A stretch of DNA of 41,913 nucleotides from Phormidium ambiguum IAM M-71 (lineage in GTDB: Bacteria > Cyanobacteriota > Cyanobacteriia > Cyanobacteriales > Aerosakkonemataceae), in contig NZ_MRCE01000052.1 of NCBI RefSeq assembly GCF_001904725.1, positions 1 to 41,913 of the forward strand, given 5' to 3'. Below, piece by piece: positions 8,780 to 16,170 of this stretch. Position 1 is the first letter of the stretch. Every line of letters begins with the position of its first letter. The notes under the pieces are model-generated. The model was given only the letters and a program-made list of their open reading frames with translations, did not search any database and was not told where the DNA came from. Position numbers and translations under genes: made by a program.

Positions 8780-9076
8780 CTACGCGGCTACAGGGCCTCC
8801 CAGATTGGTACCATAGTCTCTCTGAATTCTAACAGTGGGTTGGGCAGACTGGGCTTTTCCGGCACTGCTGATAAGCTTGGGTTGAACCATTGCTCTGGGA
8901 GAGACTTGTACTTGGCTCAATACGTTAGCTTCCGGCTGTGACGAAACTTGCTTTTCGGGAGTAGCTTGTTGCGATCGAGCAGCAGAGGTAAACGGACGCG
9001 GCTCAAATTTCTTGCTCGTCGGAGTTCTCGTTGAGGAAGTCGGTGCTTTTCTAGAAACGTGCTGTCTAGCTGCCAT
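8780..9076 (-). CDS. 98-aa protein sharing the DUF4157 protein's N-terminal leader (copy A)
   Basis: Residues 1-68 align without gaps to residues 1-68 of the DUF4157 protein at 2182, with 27 identities by hand count. Shared anchors are RQ at 4-5, KA at 10-11, KF at 23-24, QQ at 36-37, and PRAxVQPK at 60-67. The remaining 30 residues ('AQPTVRIQRD', ending GGPVAA) are unrelated to the protease core, which is absent. The protein is basic, Gln/Ser/Pro-rich and probably disordered, with no signal peptide. AGGTGAG lies 3-10 nt before the ATG, a good ribosome site. A tandem paralogue lies 42 bp upstream on the same strand. It may be a particle-associated or loading peptide, or a decayed DUF4157 paralogue. 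Function is unknown, but the homology and ribosome site argue that it is a real gene. Confidence 0.75.
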   Translation of the reverse strand: MAARQHVSRKAPTSSTRTPTSKKFEPRPFTSAARSQQATPEKQVSSQPEANVLSQVQVSPRAMVQPKLISSAGKAQSAQPTVRIQRDYGTNLGGPVAA

Positions 9077-9118
9077 AATCTCACCTATGAAAATTTACTC
9101 GTGCCTTGGGACTCATCG

Positions 9119-9415
9119 CTATTTAGCTAGCGGTCCGCCTACAGAGTAATCACCGTCTCTCTGAATTCTTCTTGTGGGTTGGGCAGACTGAGCTTTTCCA
9201 GCACTGCTAATCAGCTTAGGCTGAATCATTGCTCTGGGAGAAACTTGTACCTGGCTCAATACGTTAGCTTCCGGCTGTGAGGAAACTTGCTTTTCTGGAG
9301 TGGCTTGTTGCGATTGAGCAGCAGAGGTGAATGGGCGCGGCTCAAACTTCTTGCTGGTTGGCTTTCTGGTTGCGGAAGTTGGTGCTTTTCTGGAAACGTG
9401 CTGTCTACCTGCCAT
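9119..9415 (-). CDS. 98-aa protein sharing the DUF4157 protein's N-terminal leader (copy B)
   Basis: This is a tandem paralogue of the gene at 8780, offset 339 bp, with about 85-87% identical residues. Most differences fall in the last 20 residues, where copy B has 'RRIQRDGDYSVGGPLAK'. The first 68 residues carry the same leader as the DUF4157 protein, ending PRAMIQPKL. An AAGG Shine-Dalgarno lies about 7 nt before the ATG. It is the first gene of a two-gene minus-strand unit that diverges from the sheath operon across a 556-bp intergenic region, so it could be co-regulated with the operon. No catalytic motif, membrane segment or signal peptide is visible. Function is unknown; see copy A. Confidence 0.75.
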   Translation of the reverse strand: MAGRQHVSRKAPTSATRKPTSKKFEPRPFTSAAQSQQATPEKQVSSQPEANVLSQVQVSPRAMIQPKLISSAGKAQSAQPTRRIQRDGDYSVGGPLAK

Positions 9416-9971
9416 AGCTTACCTTATTAGATTTTGTAAAGTGGTGTTTTTCTATTTTTACATAAATAGTCAATTTCCTTTATTAAAAACTGTTTGTTTT
9501 ATTTTAATGGCAGTAAAATAGATCGCAGTCAAAAGACTTTAATACAATAAAAGGCTTTATTTACATAAGATTAGATTCATTTTTTATAATTTTGCATTTT
9601 GATGTCACAACTTTTGGAGATTTTTTTACTCTTTGAGTACATAAATTTTTAAAAAAATAGATAATTCGCATAAAAAGTACACAAAGAAATATTGGCAAAA
9701 ATCTTTAAAATAGCTTGACAAGCTAACGAAATTATATAACTCTAAATGAGTTAGTAAGATTATTGAGTCTAAAAAATCGAAAGTATTGTTAATGTTCAAG
9801 TAGCAAAAATGCTATTGTACAGAGATTTTTACTCTTGGGTCTAGTGGGATAACTACTAAGATCAAAAAGGTATAAGGAATGACAAAAAACATCAATCTTT
9901 TTTCGATGTATGAAGTAGTCATAAAACAACGCAATAATCGGTTTGCTTGTTGGATTTAAGGAGTCAAAACG
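9416..9971. promoter_or_regulatory. Divergent control region of the sheath operon and leader-protein genes
   Basis: This 556-bp AT-rich region lies between the minus-strand 98-aa genes and the plus-strand structural operon, so it should hold both promoters. A perfect -35-like TTGACA lies at 9715-9720. The nearest -10-like TATAAC (9735-9740) is only 14 bp away, which is short, so that promoter is a weak candidate. A 26-codon reading frame occupies 9879-9959. AAGGAG at 9958-9963 is the sheath Shine-Dalgarno. Confidence 0.4.
9879..9959 (+). CDS. Candidate 26-aa leader peptide upstream of sheath 1
   Basis: ATG at 9879 is preceded by AAAAAGG with 8-nt spacing. The frame runs 26 codons to TAA at 9957-9959, and that stop overlaps the AAGGAG ribosome site of the sheath gene. 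The arrangement would couple translation of the two frames. The peptide begins MTKNINLF and has no recognisable motif. It could be chance; conservation is untested. Confidence 0.35.
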   Translation: MTKNINLFSMYEVVIKQRNNRFACWI

Positions 9972-11177
9972 ATGCCAACCACTTATTTATCTCCAGGTGT
10001 GTATGTTGAGGAAGTTCCTTCAGGTACTTCCCCAATAGTAGGAGTAGGAACCAGTACAGCAGGGTTTATTGGGTTAATTCCCCAAAGCACTAGTTCGCAG
10101 ACAACAACCTCAACGAGTACAACTACTGAGACTTCTCCATCAAGTCCAGATACTTCCTCAGTGACTCCAGGCGATGCAGCAACAGGCGAAATCAAACTTT
10201 GTACTAATTTCACTGAATTTAAGAAGTTTTTTGGTGACTTTTCCCAAGACAATGTGGCGCAAAACACCTTCGCTCATGCAGTTTACGGATTCTTCAGAAA
10301 TGGAGGAACGCGCTGCTATGTTGTTAAAGTTACCAGTGAGAGCGAACTTAATTCTGCTCTAGAAAGTTTTGAAGCGATTGATGAAATTGCCCTGGTTCTT
10401 GTACCGGGACAGACAAGCACAACCATCCAAGCGGCAGTCAAAGACCATTGCCAAAAACTAGGCGATCGCTTTGCCATCCTTGACTCTCCCGAAACCGTAG
10501 ACTTAAGCAGTCCTACTCTCGTAGACACCCTCAAGCCCTTCAACTCAGATTATGCGGCTTTATACTTCCCCTGGATTCAAGTTTTCGATCCAGCTAGCAA
10601 CAGCCAAATCTACGTGCCGCCTAGCGGACACATCGCAGGTATTTATGCTCGCGTAGATACTCAAAGAGGAGTCTACAAAGCTCCTGGCAATGAAACTATT
10701 CTTGGAGCAGTTGGACTCAAATATAGTATCAGCAAAGCCAAACAAGACGGACTCAACCCCGCTGGGATCAACTGCATTCGCAAGCTCAACGGCGATATTC
10801 GAGTTTGGGGCGCACGTACTCTCGGCGGTGACGCGAACGGAGAATTCAAATATATCAACGTCCGCCGCTTGTTTAACTTTCTGCGCGAGTCGATCGACGA
10901 AGGAACTCAGTGGACAGTTTTTGAACCCAACGCACCAGATCTTTGGGCGCGAATTCGCCGCAACGTGAATGCTTTTTTATTCACAGTTTGGCGCAGTGGC
11001 GCGTTGTTCGGTAGCACGCCAGAACAAGCTTACTTTGTTAAGTGCGATGAAGAAACCAACCCCCCCGAACTGCGAGAACTCGGTCAAGTGGTTACTGTAA
11101 TTGGCGTATCCGTCGTCAAACCAGCCGAATTCGTCATCTTCCGCATTAGCCAGTGGGCAGGGCCAGGAGCTAGTTAA
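9972..11177 (+). CDS. Contractile tail sheath protein 1 (Afp2/3/4-like)
   Basis: Sheath subunits stack around the inner tube and contract to drive it through a membrane. The 401-residue protein has the canonical start 'YLSPGVYVEEVPSGTSPI' and a mid-domain 'FPWIQVFDP...IYVPPSGHIAGIYARVD' segment. The conserved C-terminal sheath domain contains 'YINVRRLFNFL', 'EPNAPDLWARIRRNV', 'FVKCDEETNPPE' and a terminal beta-strand near 'FVIFRISQWAG'. Residues ~38-75 are a Ser/Thr-rich low-complexity insert near the N-terminus that sheath 2 lacks. AAGGAG gives a strong ribosome site. This is the first large gene of the structural operon, followed at once by a purine tract. Identification is secure; which Afp2-4 subtype it matches is not. 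Confidence 0.95.
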   Translation: MPTTYLSPGVYVEEVPSGTSPIVGVGTSTAGFIGLIPQSTSSQTTTSTSTTTETSPSSPDTSSVTPGDAATGEIKLCTNFTEFKKFFGDFSQDNVAQNTFAHAVYGFFRNGGTRCYVVKVTSESELNSALESFEAIDEIALVLVPGQTSTTIQAAVKDHCQKLGDRFAILDSPETVDLSSPTLVDTLKPFNSDYAALYFPWIQVFDPASNSQIYVPPSGHIAGIYARVDTQRGVYKAPGNETILGAVGLKYSISKAKQDGLNPAGINCIRKLNGDIRVWGARTLGGDANGEFKYINVRRLFNFLRESIDEGTQWTVFEPNAPDLWARIRRNVNAFLFTVWRSGALFGSTPEQAYFVKCDEETNPPELRELGQVVTVIGVSVVKPAEFVIFRISQWAGPGAS

Positions 11178-11335
11178 GAAGGGGAAAAGGGGAAAGGGAA
11201 ACGGAAACTATTAAAGTAATATTTCTTTTCTGTCTTTCTTCTGACCTCTTGTTACCTCTGTTTCCCCAATTCATCTTCCCTAACTCCCCTCTTTCCCATT
11301 TCCCCTTTCCCCCTTTTCCCCCTTTCCCCTTTCCT
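11178..11335. repeat. Purine/pyrimidine inverted-repeat spacer 3
   Basis: A purine tract (about 11178-11207) follows the sheath 1 stop. A pyrimidine tract (about 11284-11335) ends one base before the sheath 2 ATG. The arms are complementary and could form an inter-cistronic hairpin. No Shine-Dalgarno lies between the tract and the start codon. Confidence 0.85.
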
Positions 11336-11336
11336 T

Positions 11337-12470
11337 ATGCTCATCCCCGGCGTTTACAAAGAGGATATCTTCCCGGCATCTGCCCCACAACTGATTACAG
11401 GTGTACCTGTATTCTTGGGATTTGCAGAAAAAGGGTTAATTAATACAGCCCAGCGATTCACTCTTTGGCCTGAGTTTACCGCAGCTTTCGGTCAGCCCTT
11501 AGAAGATAGCTACCTGTATCATGCTGTAGAAGGTTTCTTCGGAAATGGCGGGACTCCGTGCTATGTGATTCGTCTCCAAAAAGACGGGATTTCCCTAAAA
11601 GAGGCATTATTACAAGCACTGAAACAATTGGAGTCGATCGACGAAATAGACTTAATCTGTGCGCCAGATATTGTGGGGGAGAACCTAGCAAAAGAACAGG
11701 TGCAGGAAATGCAGGGGGCAATTCTGGATCACTGCGATCGCATGGGCGATCGGTTTGCCATTCTAGATTCTCCCAGCTTCACGGCGGGACGGCAGATCTC
11801 GGCAATGCAGCAATATCGGCAAAATTTGCGGAGTCCCAACGGTGCTTTGTACTTCCCTTGGATCAAGATTGAGAACGGTTCTTACATTCCTCCGTGCGGT
11901 CATATTGCTGGTGTTTATGCCCGTTGCGACGCTGGAGTTGGTGTCCACCAAGCACCAGCTAACCAAGTTCTCGAAGGCGTACTGGACTTGCAAATTGACT
12001 TATCTGAAGCAGAATTTGCCACACTTTATCCTGAAAACCAAGTGGGAGGAGTTAACTGCCTACGTGCTTTCAGAGGAAGAGGCATCCGCATCTGGGGAAC
12101 TCGTACTTTGAGCGACGAGCCTGCTTGGGGTTATCTTAATATCCGGCGCTTATTTTTAACAGTTGGTCGCTGGATCGATCGCAATCTTGCTGATGTTGCT
12201 TTCGAGCCAAACGATTATAAATTGTGGGTTCGCATCGAACGCGAATTAACGACTTACTTTTTATCTTTATTCCAACAAGGAGCACTGAAAGGAAACGCAC
12301 CCCAAGAAGCCTTTTACGTCAAATGCGACGCAGAAACTAACCCACCAGAACTACGCGACATCGGAAAAGTAGTAACAGAAATTGGCTTGGCACCTGCCAT
12401 CCCGAATGAATTTATCATCGTTCGTCTAATTCATGGCACGACAGGGGTTGTCTTAACCCAATCTACTTAA
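11337..12470 (+). CDS. Contractile tail sheath protein 2 (Afp2/3/4-like)
   Basis: The 377-residue protein is paralogous to sheath 1. It begins 'MLIPGVYKEDIFPASAPQL', has 'LYFPWIKIENGSYIPPCG' mid-protein, and the C-terminal sheath block 'YLNIRRLFLTVGRWIDRN', 'FEPNDYKLWVRIEREL' and 'FYVKCDAETNPPE'. It lacks the Ser/Thr-rich insert of sheath 1 and ends in a different tail (GTTGVVLTQST). Many Afp-like systems use several sheath isoforms, with one often next to the baseplate or cap; the role of this one cannot be read from sequence. The start follows a pyrimidine tract and has no Shine-Dalgarno, unlike sheath 1, so initiation efficiency may differ between the two. The assignment is secure. Confidence 0.95.
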   Translation: MLIPGVYKEDIFPASAPQLITGVPVFLGFAEKGLINTAQRFTLWPEFTAAFGQPLEDSYLYHAVEGFFGNGGTPCYVIRLQKDGISLKEALLQALKQLESIDEIDLICAPDIVGENLAKEQVQEMQGAILDHCDRMGDRFAILDSPSFTAGRQISAMQQYRQNLRSPNGALYFPWIKIENGSYIPPCGHIAGVYARCDAGVGVHQAPANQVLEGVLDLQIDLSEAEFATLYPENQVGGVNCLRAFRGRGIRIWGTRTLSDEPAWGYLNIRRLFLTVGRWIDRNLADVAFEPNDYKLWVRIERELTTYFLSLFQQGALKGNAPQEAFYVKCDAETNPPELRDIGKVVTEIGLAPAIPNEFIIVRLIHGTTGVVLTQST

Positions 12471-12478
12471 TTGCGAAC

Positions 12479-12671
12479 AGGGAAAAGGGAAAAAGGGGAA
12501 AGGGGAAATGGGAAAAAGAAGTAAAGATTGTTTTTCCATTTCCACAACCTAACAATTCCTTTGCGATCGCAATATTTAAGTATAAAAACACAAGTCAACC
12601 AATCTATTTCCCTTTCCCCTTTTTCCCCTTTTCCCCTTTTCCCCTTTTCCCCTTTTCCCCTTTCCCTTTTC
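12479..12671. repeat. Purine/pyrimidine inverted-repeat spacer 4
   Basis: A purine arm (12479-12517) follows the sheath 2 stop by 8 bp. A pyrimidine arm (12606-12671), mostly a regular 8-bp TTTTCCCC repeat, precedes the tube 1 gene. Here the downstream gene does have its own AAGGAG after the tract. The roughly 88-bp centre includes a HIP1-type GCGATCGC. Confidence 0.85.
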
Positions 12672-12691
12672 ACATTCAAGGAGTATTTCTG

Positions 12692-13144
12692 ATGCCCGAC
12701 GTTAAAGCCCCGCACAAACCAGATCCGTATTTTTCACATAGTTTTTATGTGGAATGGAACGGCATCATTCACGCAGGTTTCGTCGAATGTAATGGTCTGA
12801 GTTCTCATCAACATGCAATTGTATATCGGGAAGGAACCGATCCGAATAACGTCCGTAAAATACCCGGAATGATTAACAATAACAACATCACTCTCAAACG
12901 AGGCACTACCAACAATGATGAACTCTGGCAATGGCGATCCAAAATAGCAAAGGGAGAAATTGAACGCCGGGAAGTGTCGATCGTCTTGATGGATGAAATG
13001 GGAAGAGAAAAAATTCGCTGGAATCTCACAAACTGTTGGCCTGTAACCTGGAGTATTTCACATTTTGATGCCATGAATAATGACATATCAGTGGAATATA
13101 TAGAACTCGCCCACGAAGGAGTAACTGTCGATAAGTGGTCGTAA
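12692..13144 (+). CDS. Inner tube protein 1 (T4 gp19-like; Afp1/Afp5 family)
   Basis: Forms the hexameric rings of the inner tube that the sheath expels. The 150-residue product has the family order: 'PDPYFSHSFYVEWNGIIH' at residues 11-28, 'GFVECNGLSS', a central 'REGTDPNNVRKIPGM' loop, 'ITLKRGTTNNDELWQW' and the closing 'YIELAHEGVTV'. Length is typical. CAAGGAG gives a good ribosome site 12 nt upstream. It sits directly after the sheath genes, as in Afp/PVC clusters, with repeat tracts on both sides. A second, more divergent tube-family gene lies at 13773; by position this one is probably the bulk tube and the other a baseplate-proximal ring. Confidence 0.94.
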   Translation: MPDVKAPHKPDPYFSHSFYVEWNGIIHAGFVECNGLSSHQHAIVYREGTDPNNVRKIPGMINNNNITLKRGTTNNDELWQWRSKIAKGEIERREVSIVLMDEMGREKIRWNLTNCWPVTWSISHFDAMNNDISVEYIELAHEGVTVDKWS

Positions 13145-13173
13145 AATCGTATCTTTATCACCTCAGTAAAAAA

Positions 13174-13210
13174 CGTTTTCCCTTTTCCCTTTTCCCTTTT
13201 CCCCTTCTTT
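13174..13210. repeat. Pyrimidine tract upstream of the tail-assembly gene
   Basis: A TTTTCCC-type tract without a matching purine arm lies between tube 1 and the next gene, whose ATG follows after 'aaact'. It shows the same polarity as the other pre-start tracts. No Shine-Dalgarno is present. Confidence 0.8.
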
Positions 13211-13215
13211 AAACT

Positions 13216-13581
13216 ATGTTGCAGCCGACTGAATTTCCTTTTATTCTCCCGCAAGGTTATATAGATACGGAAGGCAACGTTCACCGAGAAGGGGCAATGC
13301 GACTGGCGACTGCTTATGACGAGATTGCCCCTATCCGAGACCCTCGCGTGCAAGCGAATCCAGCATATCTAGCAATTATTCTCTTATCGAGAGTCATCAC
13401 TCGTCTAGGAACAGTTGAACATATTAACCCAAAACTCATAGAAAACCTTTTTTCTGCCGATCTCGTTTATTTACAAGATTTCTACCAGCGCATTAACCAA
13501 AACGGACATAGCCGTCTTTTGGTAACTTGCCCTCATTGCCAAGGTGAATTTGAAGTAGAAACCGTGCCTGTGGGGGAGTAG
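13216..13581 (+). CDS. Phage-type tail assembly protein (eCIS family)
   Basis: The 121-residue protein matches, from memory, the small protein found after the tube gene in actinobacterial and cyanobacterial eCIS and annotated as a phage tail assembly protein. Landmarks are 'LPQGYIDTEGNVHREGAMRL' near residue 11, 'NPAYLAIILLSRVITRLG' near 50, 'LFSADLVYLQDFYQRIN' and a C-terminal CPHC half zinc-knuckle followed by a short beta-strand. In phages such proteins can be chaperones expressed with a frameshifted longer form. Here the conserved DUF6760 frame begins right after its stop with no start codon of its own, and GTGGGGGAG lies just before the stop. No Shine-Dalgarno precedes this ATG. Family call good; chaperone role inferred. 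Confidence 0.8.
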   Translation: MLQPTEFPFILPQGYIDTEGNVHREGAMRLATAYDEIAPIRDPRVQANPAYLAIILLSRVITRLGTVEHINPKLIENLFSADLVYLQDFYQRINQNGHSRLLVTCPHCQGEFEVETVPVGE

Positions 13582-13583
13582 TT

Positions 13584-13751
13584 TGCTACCCTTCCGATCG
13601 ACTACTTGAAGAGGTAGCGTATATTGCCTATCACTTTCATTGGTCTTACGAGCAAATCGTAAATTTCGTACACCGAGAAAGGCAGGAATGGGTAGCAGAA
13701 ATTGTCCGTATTAATCAGAAATTAAACGATAGTCAAGCCAGACGTGGTTAA
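13584..13751 (+). CDS. DUF6760-like reading frame lacking a normal start codon
   Basis: Codons from 13584 encode about 55 residues beginning 'CYPSDRLLEEVAYIAYHFHW' and continuing 'VHRERQEWVAEIVRIN' to TAA at 13749-13751. This is the known small eCIS family DUF6760, which normally follows the tail-assembly gene. In this frame the last upstream stop is at 13551-13553, and no ATG, GTG or TTG occurs between it and the conserved part. A TTG at 13583 is one base out of frame. The preceding gene is in the +1 frame relative to this one, and its GGG codon could re-pair after a -1 slip in the G5 run at 13572-13576, giving a fusion. Alternatives are a sequencing indel, a non-canonical start or decay. 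The left coordinate given is the first conserved codon. Confidence 0.7.
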   Translation, partial: CYPSDRLLEEVAYIAYHFHWSYEQIVNFVHRERQEWVAEIVRINQKLNDSQARRG

Positions 13752-13772
13752 TGACATTCAGTTGGATAATCA

Positions 13773-14321
13773 ATGCTTCTTAGGCTAGTAGCAAGTGAGG
13801 AAAAATTGGCAAACAAATTAGGTTGGAATGCGGCGTTGGGTGGAGGAACTAATCTCTTAGGTGTCCGTTCCGATCCCTATCTAACCTACAATTTTTTAGT
13901 AGAAATTGGCGGGTTAGTAACGGGAGGATTTACTGAAGTTAGTGGATTAGAAAGCGAGATTGAGTTGGAATCTTATGCGGAAGGGGGCGTGAATGGATAC
14001 ACCCATTATTTCCCAAAAAGAACAAGATATTCTAACCTGATTTTGAGTCACGGAATTACTGATGTAGATACGCTTTGGCTTTGGTATAAAGCAGCGGCTA
14101 CTGGCAAAGTTCAGCTTAAGAATGGCACGATTATTTTGCTAAACCAACAGCGGCTACCTGTAATGTGGTGGAATTTTAAAAATGCTTATCCCGTTAAATG
14201 GTCTGGCCCTCAATTTAATGCAAATAATAGCTCTGAAGTAGCAATTGAAAGAGTGGAATTGGTTCATCAAGGAATTGATAAACCTTTCTTTAGTTTAGGT
14301 TTGCGCGGAACGTATGTCTGA
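13773..14321 (+). CDS. Inner tube protein 2 (Afp5-like, gp19 family)
   Basis: The 182-residue protein is in the same tube-protein family as 12692 but diverges strongly. It has 'YLTYNFLVEIGGLVTGGF', 'TEVSGLESEIELESYAEGG' and 'YPVKWSGPQFNANNSSEVAIE', and ends 'VELVHQGIDKPF'. A roughly 30-residue N-terminal extension precedes the tube fold. In Afp-like particles a special tube ring joins the bulk tube to the spike hub, and this gene's place just before the hub genes fits that role. The ATG has no clear Shine-Dalgarno. Its last 8 bases overlap the next gene, so the two are probably translationally coupled. Family secure; the adaptor role is inferred from position. Confidence 0.88.
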   Translation: MLLRLVASEEKLANKLGWNAALGGGTNLLGVRSDPYLTYNFLVEIGGLVTGGFTEVSGLESEIELESYAEGGVNGYTHYFPKRTRYSNLILSHGITDVDTLWLWYKAAATGKVQLKNGTIILLNQQRLPVMWWNFKNAYPVKWSGPQFNANNSSEVAIERVELVHQGIDKPFFSLGLRGTYV

Positions 14322-16170
14322 AGTTAATAACTCACCAGCAAGTAATCAGGGAAATTGGCAGGATGCGATCGCTCCAGGGTTTCAAGACCGTTTGATGCGC
14401 CCTCTAGTGAAACCGGGGGTAATTGACAAGGCTCAGTTAGCTGGAAATATTCTTTCCCGATCGGATCGCTTCGCCAACCGACTTCCATTAGTTTCTCAAT
14501 TGGAACGTCGTTTTTCTGGCGTAAAAAATCTTCCCACAGGTCAATTACCAATTGTCTACGCCCAACCTCCCAGTGGCGAGGCGAATGTTGCCAACACTGC
14601 TACATCTGGAAATTTACCTGCTTCTGGGCGTGTTTCCAGAGCCATTGTTCAAGCCAAATTTGCCCCAGCACCCTCAAGAAGTGGTAGCGCATCTCCAAGT
14701 GCGATCGCTCCCGCTAGAGGGATGCCAGTAGCAAATAGCACTCAGGTTTCCAGCAGTGCTGTTGAGGTATCCAGTTCACCACTACCTGTGGTGCGAAGCC
14801 AAAGCACTGAGCCAACACAGGTAAAACAAAAACCTGCTTCAAATTCACTTTCTGCTCAATCCAATATCCGCACCAATACTACTAAAGAGCCTACACCACA
14901 GCCTGTAGTTCCAAACCCAAATACTGAGTCAATCTCAACACAGCAAAACCTTGATTTAATTGCGCCTTCGACTTCAGAAAATACGATCGCACCAGCTATC
15001 CAACAACAAAATTCACCTTTACCTGTCGTGCGAAGTCAAAGTGTCGAATCAATTTCAGCACCGCAAAACCTTGATTTAGTAGCACCTTCGACTTCAGAAA
15101 ATGCGATCGCTCCTTCTCGTGAACAACAAAATTCACCCTTACCTGTAGTCCGAAGTCAAAGTGTCGAATCAATTTCAGCACAACAAAACCTTGATTTAGT
15201 AGCACCTTCGACTTCAGAAAATGCGATCGCACCTGCTACCCAACAACCAACTTCACCTTTACCTGTCGTGCGAAGTCAAAGTGTCGAATCAATTTCAGCA
15301 CAACAAAACCTTGATTTAGTAGCACCTTCAACTTCAGAAAATGCGATCGCTCCTTCTCGTGAACAACAAAATTCACCCTTACCTGTAGTCCGAAGTCAAA
15401 GTGTTGAACCAATTTCAGCACCGCAAAAACAGGAGTCAGCGCAGTCAGAACGCTTACCTATTGTCTCCGCCGAACCCTTAACAGGTGAAGTTAGCAATCT
15501 AGGCAATGCTTTAACTGTGGCTAACTCGCAACCTTTGCAAACTCAAGTTAATCCGTTACCAGTGGTGCAACCGAGATCTAGTGGGAGCCAGCAAAAAATG
15601 CGATCGCAAAATCCAACAACTGCTTCCCCAAATCCTTCCACCATTCCCCAAACAACAGAAAATTACTCTCAACCAACTGGCGAAACGAAGGCATCCATCC
15701 CAACTGTACAGGTTACAAATACCGTGCGTTCTTGGTTAGAGCCACAGCCTCATCCGTTGCTGAAAAACCAAACTGCTGCCAATCCTACCCCAAACCAAAC
15801 TTTCAATCGAGAAACGGCAACCGGAGCAACTAACTTAAATACGCCTTTAGTATTCTCTACCCCTCCCTCCTCTGCGGGACAGGGACAACAGGCAAATAAC
15901 CCTGAATTTACTTCTTCCCAGCCAAATTTTGAGGCAGGACAAACAAACTATAATTCAGCCACTGCAATAACAACAGTATCCCCACAAATCCCACAAAATT
16001 TTAATAGACCTCCCACAGTTGAAAGTGCTCAATCCGAAGGAAATAATACGCCTAACAATAATAGCCAAACAAAAATTGATGTGGATGCTTTAGCCGATAA
16101 AGTAGAACGCAAACTTATGCGGCGGTTAGTGATAGAAAATGAACGCAGGGGGCAAACAAGATGGCGTTAG
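14314..16170 (+). CDS. Repeat-rich disordered protein in the Afp6 position
   Basis: A 618-residue Ser/Pro/Gln/Asn-rich protein, predicted to be largely disordered. Two parts look conserved. Residues ~20-75 contain 'PGFQDRLMRPLVKPGV' and 'VSRAIVQAKFAPAPSR'-like segments. The C-terminus 'IDVDALADKVERKLMRRLV' is a basic helix that, from memory, resembles the end of eCIS proteins lying between the second tube and the LysM gene. The centre (about residues 205-370) is built from 40-residue repeats around SPLPVVRSQSVES. It overlaps the tube 2 gene by 8 bp and the LysM gene by 10 bp, so it is embedded in the hub operon. A tether or scaffold for the hub, or a cargo-holding filler, would fit. It is not a recognisable tape measure. 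Confidence 0.7.
   Translation: MSEVNNSPASNQGNWQDAIAPGFQDRLMRPLVKPGVIDKAQLAGNILSRSDRFANRLPLVSQLERRFSGVKNLPTGQLPIVYAQPPSGEANVANTATSGNLPASGRVSRAIVQAKFAPAPSRSGSASPSAIAPARGMPVANSTQVSSSAVEVSSSPLPVVRSQSTEPTQVKQKPASNSLSAQSNIRTNTTKEPTPQPVVPNPNTESISTQQNLDLIAPSTSENTIAPAIQQQNSPLPVVRSQSVESISAPQNLDLVAPSTSENAIAPSREQQNSPLPVVRSQSVESISAQQNLDLVAPSTSENAIAPATQQPTSPLPVVRSQSVESISAQQNLDLVAPSTSENAIAPSREQQNSPLPVVRSQSVEPISAPQKQESAQSERLPIVSAEPLTGEVSNLGNALTVANSQPLQTQVNPLPVVQPRSSGSQQKMRSQNPTTASPNPSTIPQTTENYSQPTGETKASIPTVQVTNTVRSWLEPQPHPLLKNQTAANPTPNQTFNRETATGATNLNTPLVFSTPPSSAGQGQQANNPEFTSSQPNFEAGQTNYNSATAITTVSPQIPQNFNRPPTVESAQSEGNNTPNNNSQTKIDVDALADKVERKLMRRLVIENERRGQTRWR
14925..15425 (+). repeat. 120-bp coding tandem repeat, about four copies
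   Basis: The exact 120-bp period encodes 40-residue units (PLPVVRSQSVESISAQQN, then DLVAPSTSENAIAP). Copies at 15001, 15121, 15241 and 15361 are near-identical, with a decayed copy upstream. Two unit variants (APATQQP and APSREQQ) alternate, suggesting duplication of a 240-bp pair. Confidence 0.9.

Noticed and set aside
12808-13353. 181-codon minus-strand frame across tube 1 and the tail-assembly gene
   Set aside because: It overlaps two genes of known families on the other strand and reads through the pyrimidine tract as KKGKREKGKGK; it is a shadow.
14996-15421. Minus-strand frames with repeated 'RSHFLKSKVLLNQGF' units
   Set aside because: These are antisense readings of the 120-bp coding repeats.
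14925-15425. Regular 120-bp repeats that look array-like
   Set aside because: They lie inside an open reading frame, keep codon phase and have no unique spacers, so they are protein repeats and not a CRISPR array.
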